Source of the DNA: an uncultured Pelagibacteraceae bacterium
GTDB taxonomy: Bacteria > Pseudomonadota > Alphaproteobacteria > Pelagibacterales > Pelagibacteraceae
Reading direction: 5' to 3'
Length of the DNA: 64,000 bases
NCBI GenBank assembly: GCA_902622955.1
Contig: CACNRP010000002.1
Coordinates: forward strand, 53,502 to 117,501
Below, piece by piece: positions 51,913 to 61,492 of this stretch; the first letter of the stretch is position 1, and each line of letters starts with the position of its first letter. Position numbers and translations under genes: made by a program. Below the pieces are notes generated by a model. The model searched no databases. It saw nothing but the letters and a program-made list of their open reading frames with translations, and had not been told where the DNA came from.

Positions 51913-54051
51913 ATGCCGAAGAAAAAAAAGAAAAAAAGCAAAGTAAGAAAAAAAAGATCTAAAGTTAGAAAAAAAACTTCAAAAAGGGCGAAGAAAAGAT
52001 CTAAAGTTAGAAAAAAAACTTCAAAAAGGGCGAAGAAAAGATCTAAAGTTAGAAAAAAAACTTCAAAAAAGGTAAAAAAAAAAATTAAGGCAAAAAAAGA
52101 AAACGGAAATACGCCTCCCGAAGTTATTATTAAAACGAAACCAGAGTGGATTAAAAGTAGTCTAGCAAATAAAAGTAAGTACCAACAAAAATATTCTCAA
52201 TCTATAAAAAGTAATGATGAATTTTGGAGAAAAGAAGGGAAAAGAATTACTTGGATCAAACCTTATAAAAAAATTAAAGATATAAAATATAGCACTAAAG
52301 AAGTAAAAATTAAATGGTTTCAAGATGGTACTTTGAATGCTTCCACAAATTGTATTGATAGACATTTAAAAGATAAGAAAGATAAAACTGCAATTATTTG
52401 GGTAGGAGATGATCCGAAAGATAGTCAAAAAATTTCTTATAAACAACTTCACCAAAAAGTTTCAAAAGCAGCCAATGGTTTAAAAAAATTAGGAATTAAA
52501 AAAGGTGATCGTGTAACAATTTATTTAACGATGATACCAGAGTTAGCAATTTTAATGCTAGCTTGTGTAAGAATTGGTGCAGTTCACTCTATTATTTTTG
52601 GAGGTTTTTCAGCAGAATCGATATCCGGAAGAGTTAATGATTGCGAGTCTGAATATGTTATTACTGCAGATGAAGGAGTGCGAGGTGGAAAAACTATACC
52701 ACTCAAATATACAGTTGATGAAGCTTTAATGAGTTGTCCAAATGTCAAAAAATGCGTTGTTGTTAAACGTACTGGTAATTATATAAACTGGGATCAAAGT
52801 AGAGATGTTTGGTATCATGAATTGATAAAAGATGTTCCTAATCATTGCGAACCAGAAGAAATGAATGCAGAAGATCCTTTATTTATTTTATATACTTCGG
52901 GCTCAACAGGAAAACCCAAAGGGGTTCTTCATACTACTGGTGGTTATATGGTTTATGCATCAATGACACATCAATACATTTTTAATTATAAGCCTAAAGA
53001 TATTTATTGGTGTACCGCGGATATTGGATGGGTGACTGGACATAGTTATATTATTTATGGACCGCTATCTAATGGTGCAACGACTATAATGTTTGAAGGA
53101 ATTCCAAATTATCCCGATAGTTCAAGATGGTGGCAAATAGTTGATAAATACAAGGTTAATACTTTTTATACAGCCCCAACAGCAATTAGAGCATTAATGC
53201 GTGAGGGAGATAAACCAGTTAAAAAAACCTCAAGAAAATCCCTTAAACTTTTAGGAACAGTGGGAGAACCAATAAATCCAGAGGCTTGGATGTGGTACTA
53301 TAAAACCGTAGGTAATTCTAAATGTCCAATTGTAGATACTTGGTGGCAAACTGAAACAGGGGGAATTATGATTGCTCCACAAACGGGAGCTATTCCTCTT
53401 AAACCTGGCTCAGCAACTAAACCTTTCTATGGAATTAAGCCAGTATTGGTTGATAAAAACGGTAAAGAAATTAAAGGAGCTGGAGAAGGAAGATTGTGTA
53501 TAGCTCAATCATGGCCTGGACAAATGAGAACTGTTTATGGTGATCATCAAAGATTTATTGATACATATTTTTCTCAATTTAACGGAAAATATTTTACGGG
53601 TGATGGATGCCGAAGAGATAAAGATGGATATTACTGGATCACTGGTCGAGTAGATGATGTAATCATTGTTTCAGGACATAATCTTGGAACGGCTGAAATT
53701 GAAAGTGCATTTGTTGCTCATCCAAAAGTAGCTGAGGCTGCTGTAGTTGGTTACCCTCACGATATAAAAGGTAATGGTTTATATTGTTATGTAACCTTGA
53801 ATGCAGGAGAAACCGAAACAGGTGAACTAGAAAGAGATCTTAAACTTTGGGTCAGAAAACAAATCGGACCTTTGGCAACTCCAGATTTGATTCATTTTAC
53901 TCCAGGTCTTCCTAAAACAAGATCTGGAAAAATAATGAGAAGAATTCTAAGAAAGATTGCTGCTAATGAACATGGTCAATTAGGTGACACAACTACTCTG
54001 GCAGATCCAAGTGTAGTTGATAGCTTAGTTGACAATAGAAAAAATATTTAA
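51913..54051 (+). CDS. acsA: Acetyl-CoA synthetase with repetitive Lys/Arg-rich N-terminal tail
   Basis: Activates acetate to acetyl-CoA through acetyl-AMP. Residues about 75-712 are a normal Acs: [13 protein letters not shown]-type start ([15 protein letters not shown]), [46 protein letters not shown] and the C-terminal [13 protein letters not shown] with the acetylatable Lys. The first 62 residues are an added tail of Lys and Arg with a 14-residue repeat ([14 protein letters not shown]). No other Met or good start lies between the tail and the enzyme, so the tail is probably translated. The symporter genes that import acetate lie about 750 nt downstream. Confidence 0.95.
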   Translation: MPKKKKKKSKVRKKRSKVRKKTSKRAKKRSKVRKKTSKRAKKRSKVRKKTSKKVKKKIKAKKENGNTPPEVIIKTKPEWIKSSLANKSKYQQKYSQSIKSNDEFWRKEGKRITWIKPYKKIKDIKYSTKEVKIKWFQDGTLNASTNCIDRHLKDKKDKTAIIWVGDDPKDSQKISYKQLHQKVSKAANGLKKLGIKKGDRVTIYLTMIPELAILMLACVRIGAVHSIIFGGFSAESISGRVNDCESEYVITADEGVRGGKTIPLKYTVDEALMSCPNVKKCVVVKRTGNYINWDQSRDVWYHELIKDVPNHCEPEEMNAEDPLFILYTSGSTGKPKGVLHTTGGYMVYASMTHQYIFNYKPKDIYWCTADIGWVTGHSYIIYGPLSNGATTIMFEGIPNYPDSSRWWQIVDKYKVNTFYTAPTAIRALMREGDKPVKKTSRKSLKLLGTVGEPINPEAWMWYYKTVGNSKCPIVDTWWQTETGGIMIAPQTGAIPLKPGSATKPFYGIKPVLVDKNGKEIKGAGEGRLCIAQSWPGQMRTVYGDHQRFIDTYFSQFNGKYFTGDGCRRDKDGYYWITGRVDDVIIVSGHNLGTAEIESAFVAHPKVAEAAVVGYPHDIKGNGLYCYVTLNAGETETGELERDLKLWVRKQIGPLATPDLIHFTPGLPKTRSGKIMRRILRKIAANEHGQLGDTTTLADPSVVDSLVDNRKNI
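51955..52080 (+). repeat. Three tandem 42-bp repeats coding the basic tail of AcsA
   Basis: Copies start at 51955, 51997 and 52039. The first two are identical as far as I can read and the third diverges over its last 15 or so bases. Each encodes 14 residues in frame (R15-K28, R29-K42, R43-K56). The near-identity of DNA implies recent expansion by slippage or unequal exchange. Confidence 0.9.
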
Positions 54052-54671
54052 AACTGGATTAAATCTTTAAACTCTTGTTTAACAACATCCCATTTTAAAA
54101 TCATTGAATTTAGAACAATCTTTCGATCTAAAGTTTTTAATTCATCTGCAATTGGAGCCCATTTATATAAAGAAAGTGCACTAAGATTAAAAGGTAAGTC
54201 TTGATAATAACCATCCCAATTTATTTTCTCCAATCGTTCATCAAAACTTTTTCTAGCTTCATCGATTATATCTAATGGCATCTTATTAGAAATTTCATCA
54301 TCTAAAATTTTATTAAAAATTTCGTTTGCTTTATGAATATCCTGATAATTGAAATTAACTTTCAAATATGAAAAAGTAAAAAAAGTTAAATCTTGTAATG
54401 CAACTGAATAAATATTCCATTTAGCAAGATTTACTGATGACATAAACTCATCATTATCAAAATGAAGAACATATCTTGTTCCCATTCTGGTTTTTAGATA
54501 ATTATATAAAGTAACTTGGGTAGCCCAGGCAGATTTTGTTTGAATAAAATTTTCTAGTTCATCTATATTTTTTATTTTTTTTTTTGGAATAAATGCCTTA
54601 AACATAGCAAATAAATATGTTTTGAAATCCTCAAGTTTAATATCTCTCCAAGTTAATTTGTATTTACCCAT
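54048..54671 (-). CDS. Conserved-looking hypothetical protein
   Basis: Protein of 207 residues from the ATG of [15 protein letters not shown] (54669-54671), preferred over the track start seven codons earlier. It is soluble, rich in aromatic residues and Lys, with no signal peptide or helix long enough for the membrane. Segments such as [13 protein letters not shown] and [29 protein letters not shown] look structured but I cannot name the family. It is convergent with acsA (4-nt overlap) and divergent from the symporter operon. Confidence 0.75.
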   Translation of the reverse strand: MGKYKLTWRDIKLEDFKTYLFAMFKAFIPKKKIKNIDELENFIQTKSAWATQVTLYNYLKTRMGTRYVLHFDNDEFMSSVNLAKWNIYSVALQDLTFFTFSYLKVNFNYQDIHKANEIFNKILDDEISNKMPLDIIDEARKSFDERLEKINWDGYYQDLPFNLSALSLYKWAPIADELKTLDRKIVLNSMILKWDVVKQEFKDLIQF

Positions 54672-54722
54672 GTTAATTTGTAAGTGCGCCAATTATATCT
54701 TAAAAAAGTAAGTAAATAAGTA

Positions 54723-54790
54723 CCTAAAATGGTGAATTTTAGGTCTTTTCAAAACCCTCATAATGGTTATGGTTTCACCCAGTTATAACT
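54723..54790. promoter_or_regulatory. Control region of acetate symporter operon with nested inverted repeats
   Basis: The leader holds CCTAAAAT-GGTGA-ATTTTAGG (54723-54743, 8-bp stem), a competing pair GGTGAA (54731) with TTCACC (54774), a pair AAACC with GGTTT, and a palindrome AGTTATAACT at 54781-54790. An AGAGAGG ribosome site follows before the ATG at 54807. Mutually exclusive pairings could give attenuation-type control, or the dyads could be operators. No known riboswitch was recognised. Confidence 0.4.
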
Positions 54791-54806
54791 AAATAGAGAG
54801 GTATAA

Positions 54807-55067
54807 ATGTCAAATCAACAAAAACACTGGGAAAAAACCAGGGGATTGTTATTTATAACACTGGCAATCTGGTTTGTTTTCTCAATTGGCATCTTTCTCT
54901 TTGGAGCTGAAATGAACGAGGTCACAGGACCTTTCGGTTATCCATGGACATACTGGTTTACGTGTCAGGGATCTCTTGGTGCTTTCGTAATCTTAATTTT
55001 CTGGTTTGCGAATAGACAGGAAAAAATCGATGAAGAGTTCGGCTTTAGCGAAAGAGAGGACGAATAA
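54807..55067 (+). CDS. DUF4212 symporter small subunit
   Basis: Protein of 86 residues with two helices (about 14-34 and 50-70). The DUF4212 pattern is clear: HWEKTRGLLFITLAIWFVFSIGIFLFG, PFGYPWTYWFTCQGSLGAFVILIFWFANRQ and a charged tail. It is the small partner of VC_2705-type Na+/solute symporters. The last base of its stop codon starts the large subunit. Codon use here is richer in G and C than in most neighbours, consistent with high expression. Confidence 0.93.
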   Translation: MSNQQKHWEKTRGLLFITLAIWFVFSIGIFLFGAEMNEVTGPFGYPWTYWFTCQGSLGAFVILIFWFANRQEKIDEEFGFSEREDE

Positions 55068-56878
55068 TGAAAGGTAATTTCATAGATAATTTGCCTAAAG
55101 TTTACGGGATCTATACAGGAGGATTTATAGGTTTCATAATCATTATGGCAATTGCTGAACAGATGGGTATGACAGCTAAAGCGATTGGTATCGCTTTTGT
55201 TGCATTTACGGTATTCATCTATGCATTAATCGGTTGGCTATCAAGAACAGCCCAAGCAGATGCATATTACGTAGCTGGTAGGCAAGTACCAACAGTCTTC
55301 AACGGAATGGCGACTGCAGCAGACTGGATGTCTGGTGCTTCATTCGTTGCAATGGCGGGTGGGATTTACTTTAAAGGTTACGGCTATATGGCTCTACTTG
55401 TAGGTTGGACTGGTGGTTACGTGCTTGTTGCATCTTTATTAGCACCATACTTAAGAAAATTTGGCTGTTATACAGTTCCAGATTTTATAGGTACTAGATA
55501 CGGTGGTAATTTAGCTAGATTTAGCGCAGTTGTAGTTTTAACTGTTGCTTCATTTACTTATGTAACCGCACAAATAAACGCTACAGGTACTATTGCATCT
55601 GTTGCACTTGATATCCCATTCCAATACGCAGTTTATGTTGGACTAATAAGTATCTTATTATGTTCAATGTTAGGTGGTATGAGAGGGGTGACTTGGACAC
55701 AGGTTGCACAATATATCGTACTAATTATAGCTTACCTGCTTCCAGTATTCTGGATCAGTAACAAAATGGGTGCGGGTTTCTTCCCTCACTTTATGTTAGC
55801 TGATGAGGTAGCTAGAATTGGAGAATTAGAACAACAGTTCGGTTTTGTTAAAAACGCGGCTGCTGATCTAAAATCAGTACCTAAAGGCTTAGCAGGAATA
55901 ACTAAAGCACACTCTGCAGTTAACGCTACACCTTGGGCATTTATTTCGTTAGCATTAGCGATGATGATGGGAACAGCATCATTACCGCACGTGATGATGA
56001 GATACTTTACTACTCCAAGTGTAAAAGCAGCTAGAAAATCAGTAGGTTGGTCATTATTCTTTATCTTCCTACTTTATTCTTCTGCTCCAATGTTAGCTAC
56101 ATTATCTAAGTTATCATTGATCGACCCGAATTTACCAACAGGTATTATCGGTAAGACATTTGCAGAAGTGGAAGCGATAGATTGGTACCAAAACTGGAAC
56201 CAGGCAAACCTAATGTTTATCAGCGACTTTAACGGAAATGGAACTCTTGAATTAAATGAGTTCTTCATGGGTGGTAAAGCCGTTGTATTAGCAACACCAG
56301 AGATAGCTGGATTACCTTATGTAATTTCAGGTCTAGTTGCTGCAGGAGGTATGGCAGCTGCCATGTCTACTGCTGATGGTTTGATTCTAGCGATTGCAAA
56401 CGCTATATCACATGATGTTTACTATAAGATCATTGATCCAAAAGCGGAAACTGCAAAACGACTACTTGTTGCAAGGGTATTACTTGTAGTAATTGGTTTT
56501 GCTGGAGCAACTATTGCAGCAATGGAGATACAAGGAATCTTAGGTTCGGTCATCTGGGCTTTTGATTTTGCGATGTCTGGATTGTTCTTCCCACTTGTAC
56601 TTGGTGTATGGTGGAAGAGAGCTAATAGACAGGGTGCGATTGCTGGTATGCTAGGTGGTCTAGCCGCTGGTGCTTGGTACTTAGTTTGGGTACGAACTGG
56701 TGGAAGTGGATTCCTAGGAATTACTCAGTTAACATTTGGTATCTTCGGATCAGCTGTTAGTTTAGTTTTAATGGTAGTAGTTAGTTTAATGACTGCAGAA
56801 CCAGATAAAGCTACTCAAAAAATGGTTGATGATGTACGTGTACCGAGTGGTAAATCAATTCTTGGTAGATCACACTAA
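55067..56878 (+). CDS. Na+/solute symporter large subunit (acetate-type, VC_2705 family)
   Basis: SSS-family transporter of 603 residues with about 13 helices. The core has VAGRQVPTVFNGMATAADWMSGASFVAMAGGIYFKGYGYMA-type segments, FIGTRYGGNLARF, GGMRGVTWTQVAQYIVLIIAY, LPHVMMRYFTTPSVKAARKS and AAGGMAAAMSTADGLILAIANAISHDVY. It probably imports acetate or a related short acid with Na+. Residues 387-398 form a perfect EF-hand-type loop (DFNGNGTLELNE) in an external loop, a feature I recall in this family. Linked to acsA, so uptake and activation of acetate are neighbours. Confidence 0.93.
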   Translation: MKGNFIDNLPKVYGIYTGGFIGFIIIMAIAEQMGMTAKAIGIAFVAFTVFIYALIGWLSRTAQADAYYVAGRQVPTVFNGMATAADWMSGASFVAMAGGIYFKGYGYMALLVGWTGGYVLVASLLAPYLRKFGCYTVPDFIGTRYGGNLARFSAVVVLTVASFTYVTAQINATGTIASVALDIPFQYAVYVGLISILLCSMLGGMRGVTWTQVAQYIVLIIAYLLPVFWISNKMGAGFFPHFMLADEVARIGELEQQFGFVKNAAADLKSVPKGLAGITKAHSAVNATPWAFISLALAMMMGTASLPHVMMRYFTTPSVKAARKSVGWSLFFIFLLYSSAPMLATLSKLSLIDPNLPTGIIGKTFAEVEAIDWYQNWNQANLMFISDFNGNGTLELNEFFMGGKAVVLATPEIAGLPYVISGLVAAGGMAAAMSTADGLILAIANAISHDVYYKIIDPKAETAKRLLVARVLLVVIGFAGATIAAMEIQGILGSVIWAFDFAMSGLFFPLVLGVWWKRANRQGAIAGMLGGLAAGAWYLVWVRTGGSGFLGITQLTFGIFGSAVSLVLMVVVSLMTAEPDKATQKMVDDVRVPSGKSILGRSH

Positions 56879-56888
56879 ATAATCTTTT

Positions 56889-56920
56889 AAAGGGGCGATT
56901 AATTTCGCCCCTTTTATTTC
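56889..56920 (+). terminator. Intrinsic terminator of symporter operon
   Basis: A 10-bp stem AAAGGGGCGA with TCGCCCCTTT and loop TTAATT, followed by a T run, starting 11 nt after the symporter stop. One of the best terminators in the window. Confidence 0.9.
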
Positions 56921-56946
56921 AATACATTTTCCAATATAAATTTTGA

Positions 56947-57297
56947 ATGTCAGCAAATTTTCATCCTTTAATATATTTTATCGATTATTTGCTCGGAATT
57001 GTAATGTGGACACTGATTGGAAGAGTGGCAATGAATATTTTTCAAAGAGAGGACTCTCAGTTTTTTTTCATGAGAGTATTTGTAAAATACACTAATCCTT
57101 TAATAAAATTATTTAAACCAATCACACCTTCATTTATTATCGGACCTTTGGTGCCCTTATATATTGCCTGGTTCTTTTACATGATCAGATTTTATTTAAT
57201 GCCTTGGATATTAGGATATTCAGTAATGGGAATGTTATCATTCCCTTTGGAGAGCGAAATTTCTAGACAAATTTATCAATTTTTTAATTCATTTTAA
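56947..57297 (+). CDS. YggT-like membrane protein
   Basis: Protein of 116 residues with two or three helices: YFIDYLLGIVMWTLIGRVAMNIF, FVKYTNPLIKLFKPITPSFI and LYIAWFFYMIRFYLMPW. The arrangement of a helix, an amphipathic KYTNPLIK segment and a second helix resembles YggT, but the match is loose. Unknown function. It lies alone between the terminator and rpe. Confidence 0.78.
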   Translation: MSANFHPLIYFIDYLLGIVMWTLIGRVAMNIFQREDSQFFFMRVFVKYTNPLIKLFKPITPSFIIGPLVPLYIAWFFYMIRFYLMPWILGYSVMGMLSFPLESEISRQIYQFFNSF

Positions 57298-57331
57298 TTT
57301 TTAAAATTGATACTAGTTAATTTAGTAATCA

Positions 57332-57991
57332 ATGAAAAATATACAAATTTCTCCATCTATTCTATCAGCTGATTTTAGTCAGTTAGGTACTGAAATAAAA
57401 AGGCTTGAAGAAGGTGGGGCAGACATGATTCATGTCGATGTAATGGATGGTCATTTTGTTCCAAATTTAACAATAGGACCACCTGTAATTAAAGCTCTTC
57501 GTAAACACTGCTCATTAAAATTTGATGTTCATTTAATGATTTCACCTGTACATAAATACATAGAAGCTTATGCTGATGCGGGAGCAGATATAATTACCAT
57601 TCACCCTGAAGCAACTGATAATTTAGAAAATTCAATTAAAAAAATAAAAGAGAAAAATAAAAAAGTTGGAGTTTCGCTAAATCCTAAGTCTAAAATTGAC
57701 TTAATTTCCAGTTTATTAGATCAAATAGATTTAGTTTTAATTATGAGTGTAAATCCTGGGTTTGGTGGTCAAAAATTTATGCCAGAGGTTTTAGATAAAA
57801 TAAAGAATCTTAAAAAAATAAAAGAACAAAAAAAATTAAATTTTGACATAGAAATTGATGGAGGCATAAACTTTGACAACTGTAAAAGTGCAATTGATGC
57901 TGGTGCAAATATTCTAGTCTCTGGCACAACAATATTCAAAAGTAATGATGGAGATATTAAAAAGAATATTAATTTATTAAAATTAAAATAA
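57332..57991 (+). CDS. rpe: Ribulose-phosphate 3-epimerase
   Basis: Pentose-phosphate enzyme of 219 residues interconverting ribulose-5-phosphate and xylulose-5-phosphate. TIM-barrel motifs: SPSILSADFSQLGTEI, HVDVMDGHFVPNLTIGPPVI, FDVHLMI, SVNPGFGGQKFMP and IEIDGGINFDN, with metal-binding His and Asp residues in the expected strands. It precedes the heparinase-like gene by 4 nt, an order also seen in other alphaproteobacteria. Confidence 0.97.
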   Translation: MKNIQISPSILSADFSQLGTEIKRLEEGGADMIHVDVMDGHFVPNLTIGPPVIKALRKHCSLKFDVHLMISPVHKYIEAYADAGADIITIHPEATDNLENSIKKIKEKNKKVGVSLNPKSKIDLISSLLDQIDLVLIMSVNPGFGGQKFMPEVLDKIKNLKKIKEQKKLNFDIEIDGGINFDNCKSAIDAGANILVSGTTIFKSNDGDIKKNINLLKLK

Positions 57992-57995
57992 GTTA

Positions 57996-59621
57996 ATGAT
58001 TAAAAAAAGTTCCTTAGGCATTTTAGGTCAATTTTACTTAAACATAAAAAGTAGTTTTAAATTAATTTATCAAAATTCAAATTTTTATGAAAAAAGAATA
58101 TCAAAAACTTTTGATAATACATTTGATTATAAACCAAGTCCTCATTTATTATCATCTATAATTAGATATCAAAATAAAAAATATAAAATTGAAGATTTTA
58201 CTATTGATTCAATTTGGCAAGATAATTTAAGTTCGAAAGATTATGAAAAATTAAATAATTTTTTTTGGTTTTTCAGCTTAGATTTAAAATCCTCAAAAAA
58301 AACTGCACAAAAAGTTATAACAAATTGGATATCAAATAATCGTAGATATCAAAAAAAAAGTTGGGAATTTGACTTAACTGCAAAAAGAATTATTTCATGG
58401 CTGTCAAATCATCAACTTACCTACGAAGATAGTGACCAAGAATACAGATCAACTTTTGATCATATGATCCAGAAGCAAACCAACCATTTACTAAATGAAA
58501 TAAAAAACTCAAAAGAGATGAAAAACAAAATGATTGGATGTGCTGCAATAATTTTAACAGGATTAGCTTACAAGAATGAAAAACAATATCTTGATTTTGG
58601 GTTAAACTTATTAAAAAATATTATTAAATTTTCAATAGACAACCAAGGTTTTCCAAAATCAAGAAATATAAGAGAATTAATATTCTATTTAAAATATTTT
58701 ATAATTATTAGAGAGTGGTTTAAAGAATCTCAGAGTCTTATTCCTGAATATATTGATGAAAACATTTACTTTTTAGGTTCAAATTATGCTTTCATATGGC
58801 AGAATATAAAACAAGATATTTTTTTTAATGGTAATTATTCTTCGGATAATAAAGATTTTGATCAATACTTAAAAAGGTTTGGTTATTCATTTAAAAACCA
58901 AATTAATGAGATAGGTGGGTATACAATACTTAAAAACAAAAAGATAACTCTTGCTGCGGATATTGGCTCAAGTCCTAACAAAACATTTTCTCATGACTAT
59001 CAGGCTGGCGCTTTATCATTTGAAATATTTTCGAATGATAAAAAGTTAATTTCGAACTCAGGTTACTACTCTGATATCAATAATAAATTTAACAAATTGT
59101 CAAGAAGCACTTCTCTACATTGTGCTCTAACGATTGAAGATTACTCATCATGTAATTTTAAAAAAAATAATAAAAATTTATTTATTGATAAAGGTTTAAA
59201 AGTTTCAAAAAAAAATATTATTTTTGAAAATAATTATTGGAAAATATCAGGTGCACATGATGGATATTTAATTAAATTTGGAACAAGCTATGAAAGAGAA
59301 ATCGAGTTTTATCCTAAACAAATGAAATTTATTGGCTATGATAAATTATTTAGAAAAGTAGCCAATAAAAAAATTAAATTTGATATTAGATTTCATCTTG
59401 AACCGAACTCAAAAGTAATGAAAACACAAGATAACAAATCTATCCTGATTGAAATAGAGGATGAAGGATGGAAATTTAGTTGTGATAGTTTCGATATAAA
59501 CATTGATAATGGAATATACTTCGGTAATAAAAATTCGTATAAAGAAAACCAAAATATTTTTATCTCAGGTATGAATAACGAAACAGAACAAATTATAAAA
59601 TGGGAGATTAGCAAATTATAA
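57996..59621 (+). CDS. Heparinase II/III family protein
   Basis: Protein of 541 residues with an N-terminal alpha/alpha toroid (about 60-280, WISNNRRYQKKSWEFDLTAKRIISWLSNHQ) and a C-terminal beta domain (about 300-541, RFGYSFKNQINEIGGYTIL, HDYQAGALSFEIFSNDKKLISNSGYYS, SRSTSLHCALTIEDYSS). It is a polysaccharide lyase-like fold but without a clear signal peptide. In alphaproteobacteria it is usually found between rpe or rsmB and purH, so the role is probably in cell-wall or glycan metabolism and not heparin degradation. Confidence 0.9.
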   Translation: MIKKSSLGILGQFYLNIKSSFKLIYQNSNFYEKRISKTFDNTFDYKPSPHLLSSIIRYQNKKYKIEDFTIDSIWQDNLSSKDYEKLNNFFWFFSLDLKSSKKTAQKVITNWISNNRRYQKKSWEFDLTAKRIISWLSNHQLTYEDSDQEYRSTFDHMIQKQTNHLLNEIKNSKEMKNKMIGCAAIILTGLAYKNEKQYLDFGLNLLKNIIKFSIDNQGFPKSRNIRELIFYLKYFIIIREWFKESQSLIPEYIDENIYFLGSNYAFIWQNIKQDIFFNGNYSSDNKDFDQYLKRFGYSFKNQINEIGGYTILKNKKITLAADIGSSPNKTFSHDYQAGALSFEIFSNDKKLISNSGYYSDINNKFNKLSRSTSLHCALTIEDYSSCNFKKNNKNLFIDKGLKVSKKNIIFENNYWKISGAHDGYLIKFGTSYEREIEFYPKQMKFIGYDKLFRKVANKKIKFDIRFHLEPNSKVMKTQDNKSILIEIEDEGWKFSCDSFDINIDNGIYFGNKNSYKENQNIFISGMNNETEQIIKWEISKL

Positions 59622-61156
59622 TGAAAAAGATCAAAACAGCTCTTATTTCTGTGTCTGATAAAAAAAACTTAAAACCACTCCTAAATATTTTAAAAAAAAT
59701 CAAAGTAAAAATAATTAGTTCTGGTGGCACCTATAAGGAAATTAAAAGATTAAAATTTAAATGTGAAGAAGTATCCAAATTTACAAATTCTCCAGAAATT
59801 TTGGATGGTAGAGTTAAAACTCTTCACCCAAAAATACATGCTGGTATTTTAAATCAAAGAGAGAAAAAATCTCATTTAAAGGATTTAAAAAATCATAATT
59901 TTGAAAATATTGATTTAGTAATTGTAAATTTTTATCCATTTGAAAACGCTTTAAAAAAAACAAATAACTACAAAAAAATAATAGAAAATATAGATGTGGG
60001 TGGTCCTACAATGGTAAGATCCGCAGCTAAAAACTTTAATGATGTAACTGTGATTACATCTACAGACCAGTACGATGAATTAATTAAAGAACTTAAAAAA
60101 TATAAAGGATCTACTTCCTTAAATTTTAGAGAAAAACTATCAAGAACAGCATTTACTGAAACAGCTTATTATGATTCTGTAATTTCGAATTATTTTAATA
60201 AGCAGACAAATACCATTTTCCCTAAAAAGAAAACTTTTCAAGGAAATTTAATTGGGCAACTTAGGTATGGAGAAAATCCGCATCAAATAGGTGCAATTTA
60301 TTCGACTAGTTCAGGTATTGACTTAAAACAAATTCATGGAAAGCATCTTAGTTACAACAATTATAACGACATTTTTAGTGCTCTTTCGGTTTCAAGATCT
60401 TTACCAAAAGGTAAGGGAACTGTCATAATAAAACATTCAAATCCTTGTGGTGTTTCCATAAAAAGTAATCATTTAGAGAGCTATAAATCTGCTCTTTCAT
60501 GTGATCCTGTAAGTGCTTTTGGTGGAATAGTTTCTTTTAATTTTAAAGTTAAAAAAAATTTAGCTATGGAATTAGATAAGTTGTTTTTTGAAGTAATTAT
60601 TGCAAATGGATTTGATAATAGTGCTGTCAAAATACTAAAAAGAAAAAAAAACTTAAGATTAATTGATGGAACAAATTATAAATCAGAAGAATTTCTCAAG
60701 TTTGTATCATTTAATCAAAATATAATAGTTCAATCAGAAGACACAAATTCATTTTCAAATAAAAATTTTAAAATTGTCTCAAAACGAAGGCCATCGTCAA
60801 AACAATTTAAAGACCTTGTTTTTGCTTTTAACGTATGTAGACATGTTAAATCAAATGCAATAGTATTGGCATCTAATGAGACAACTGTAGGAATAGGTTC
60901 GGGTCAACCGAGTAGGTTAGATAGTTGTCAAATAGCAATAAATAAATTAAAAAAATTTAATCTTAAAACAGATAAATTAGTTGCTGCTTCAGATGCCTTT
61001 TTTCCTTTTGTAGATGGTATTGAAAAATTGGTACAGCATGGTGTTAAAGCAATAGTTCAGCCATTTGGATCAATAAGAGATAAAGAAATAATTAAATATG
61101 CAAATGAAACTGACACGGTGCTACTTTTTTCAAGCACGAGACACTTTAAACATTAG
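59621..61156 (+). CDS. purH: Bifunctional AICAR transformylase/IMP cyclohydrolase PurH
   Basis: Last two steps of purine synthesis, 511 residues. The N-terminal cyclohydrolase part has ALISVSDKKNLKPLLNIL, ISSGGTYKEI, RVKTLHPKIHAGIL and NIDVGGPTMVRSAAKN. The transformylase part has QLRYGENPHQ, the Lys-His pair in IIKHSNPCGVS and AASDAFFPFVDGIE. Two late signature spots differ slightly from common forms (PFGSIRDKE for PGGS, SSTRHFKH for GMRHFRH). Overlaps the heparinase-like gene by 1 nt and converges on phhB with an 11-nt overlap. Confidence 0.97.
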   Translation: MKKIKTALISVSDKKNLKPLLNILKKIKVKIISSGGTYKEIKRLKFKCEEVSKFTNSPEILDGRVKTLHPKIHAGILNQREKKSHLKDLKNHNFENIDLVIVNFYPFENALKKTNNYKKIIENIDVGGPTMVRSAAKNFNDVTVITSTDQYDELIKELKKYKGSTSLNFREKLSRTAFTETAYYDSVISNYFNKQTNTIFPKKKTFQGNLIGQLRYGENPHQIGAIYSTSSGIDLKQIHGKHLSYNNYNDIFSALSVSRSLPKGKGTVIIKHSNPCGVSIKSNHLESYKSALSCDPVSAFGGIVSFNFKVKKNLAMELDKLFFEVIIANGFDNSAVKILKRKKNLRLIDGTNYKSEEFLKFVSFNQNIIVQSEDTNSFSNKNFKIVSKRRPSSKQFKDLVFAFNVCRHVKSNAIVLASNETTVGIGSGQPSRLDSCQIAINKLKKFNLKTDKLVAASDAFFPFVDGIEKLVQHGVKAIVQPFGSIRDKEIIKYANETDTVLLFSSTRHFKH

Positions 61157-61490
61157 CTATTTTATCTATTTTTGCTGCAAGGATAAAATCACTTTCAGCT
61201 AAACCTTTTATCGCGTGTGTAAATATTTTGATTCTCGCATAACCCCATCCAAACCACAAATCAGGATGATGACCTTCTGCTTCGGCAATTTCACCAACTT
61301 TATTTACAAAATTTTGGCTTTTTAAAAAATTATCAAATTTAAAATTTTTAATTAAGTGAAATCCATCAATCTTATCCTCTAAAACTTGCCAGCCATCAAC
61401 TTTTTTTAAATATTTGTGAATTTCATCTGCGTTAAAAGGAGCAATATTTCCCTCACATGGTATACATTTTTTGTTTGCTAAATCAGACAT
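61146..61490 (-). CDS. phhB: Pterin-4a-carbinolamine dehydratase
   Basis: Small cytoplasmic enzyme of 114 residues. The catalytic AEAEGHHPDLWFGWGYARIKIFTHAIKGL region carries the His-His pair and second His. It recycles the pterin cofactor of aromatic amino-acid hydroxylases, but no such hydroxylase gene is in the window. Two cysteines near the N-terminus (CIPC) are not part of the classical active site. It lies 2 nt after the glycosyltransferase gene on the same strand. Confidence 0.93.
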   Translation of the reverse strand: MSDLANKKCIPCEGNIAPFNADEIHKYLKKVDGWQVLEDKIDGFHLIKNFKFDNFLKSQNFVNKVGEIAEAEGHHPDLWFGWGYARIKIFTHAIKGLAESDFILAAKIDKIANV

Positions 61491-61492
61491 AA

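Noticed and set aside
54723-54743. Hairpin as a terminator of acsA
   Set aside because: It lies about 670 nt after acsA, beyond an opposite-strand gene, and just upstream of the symporter genes; a leader or operator role fits better.
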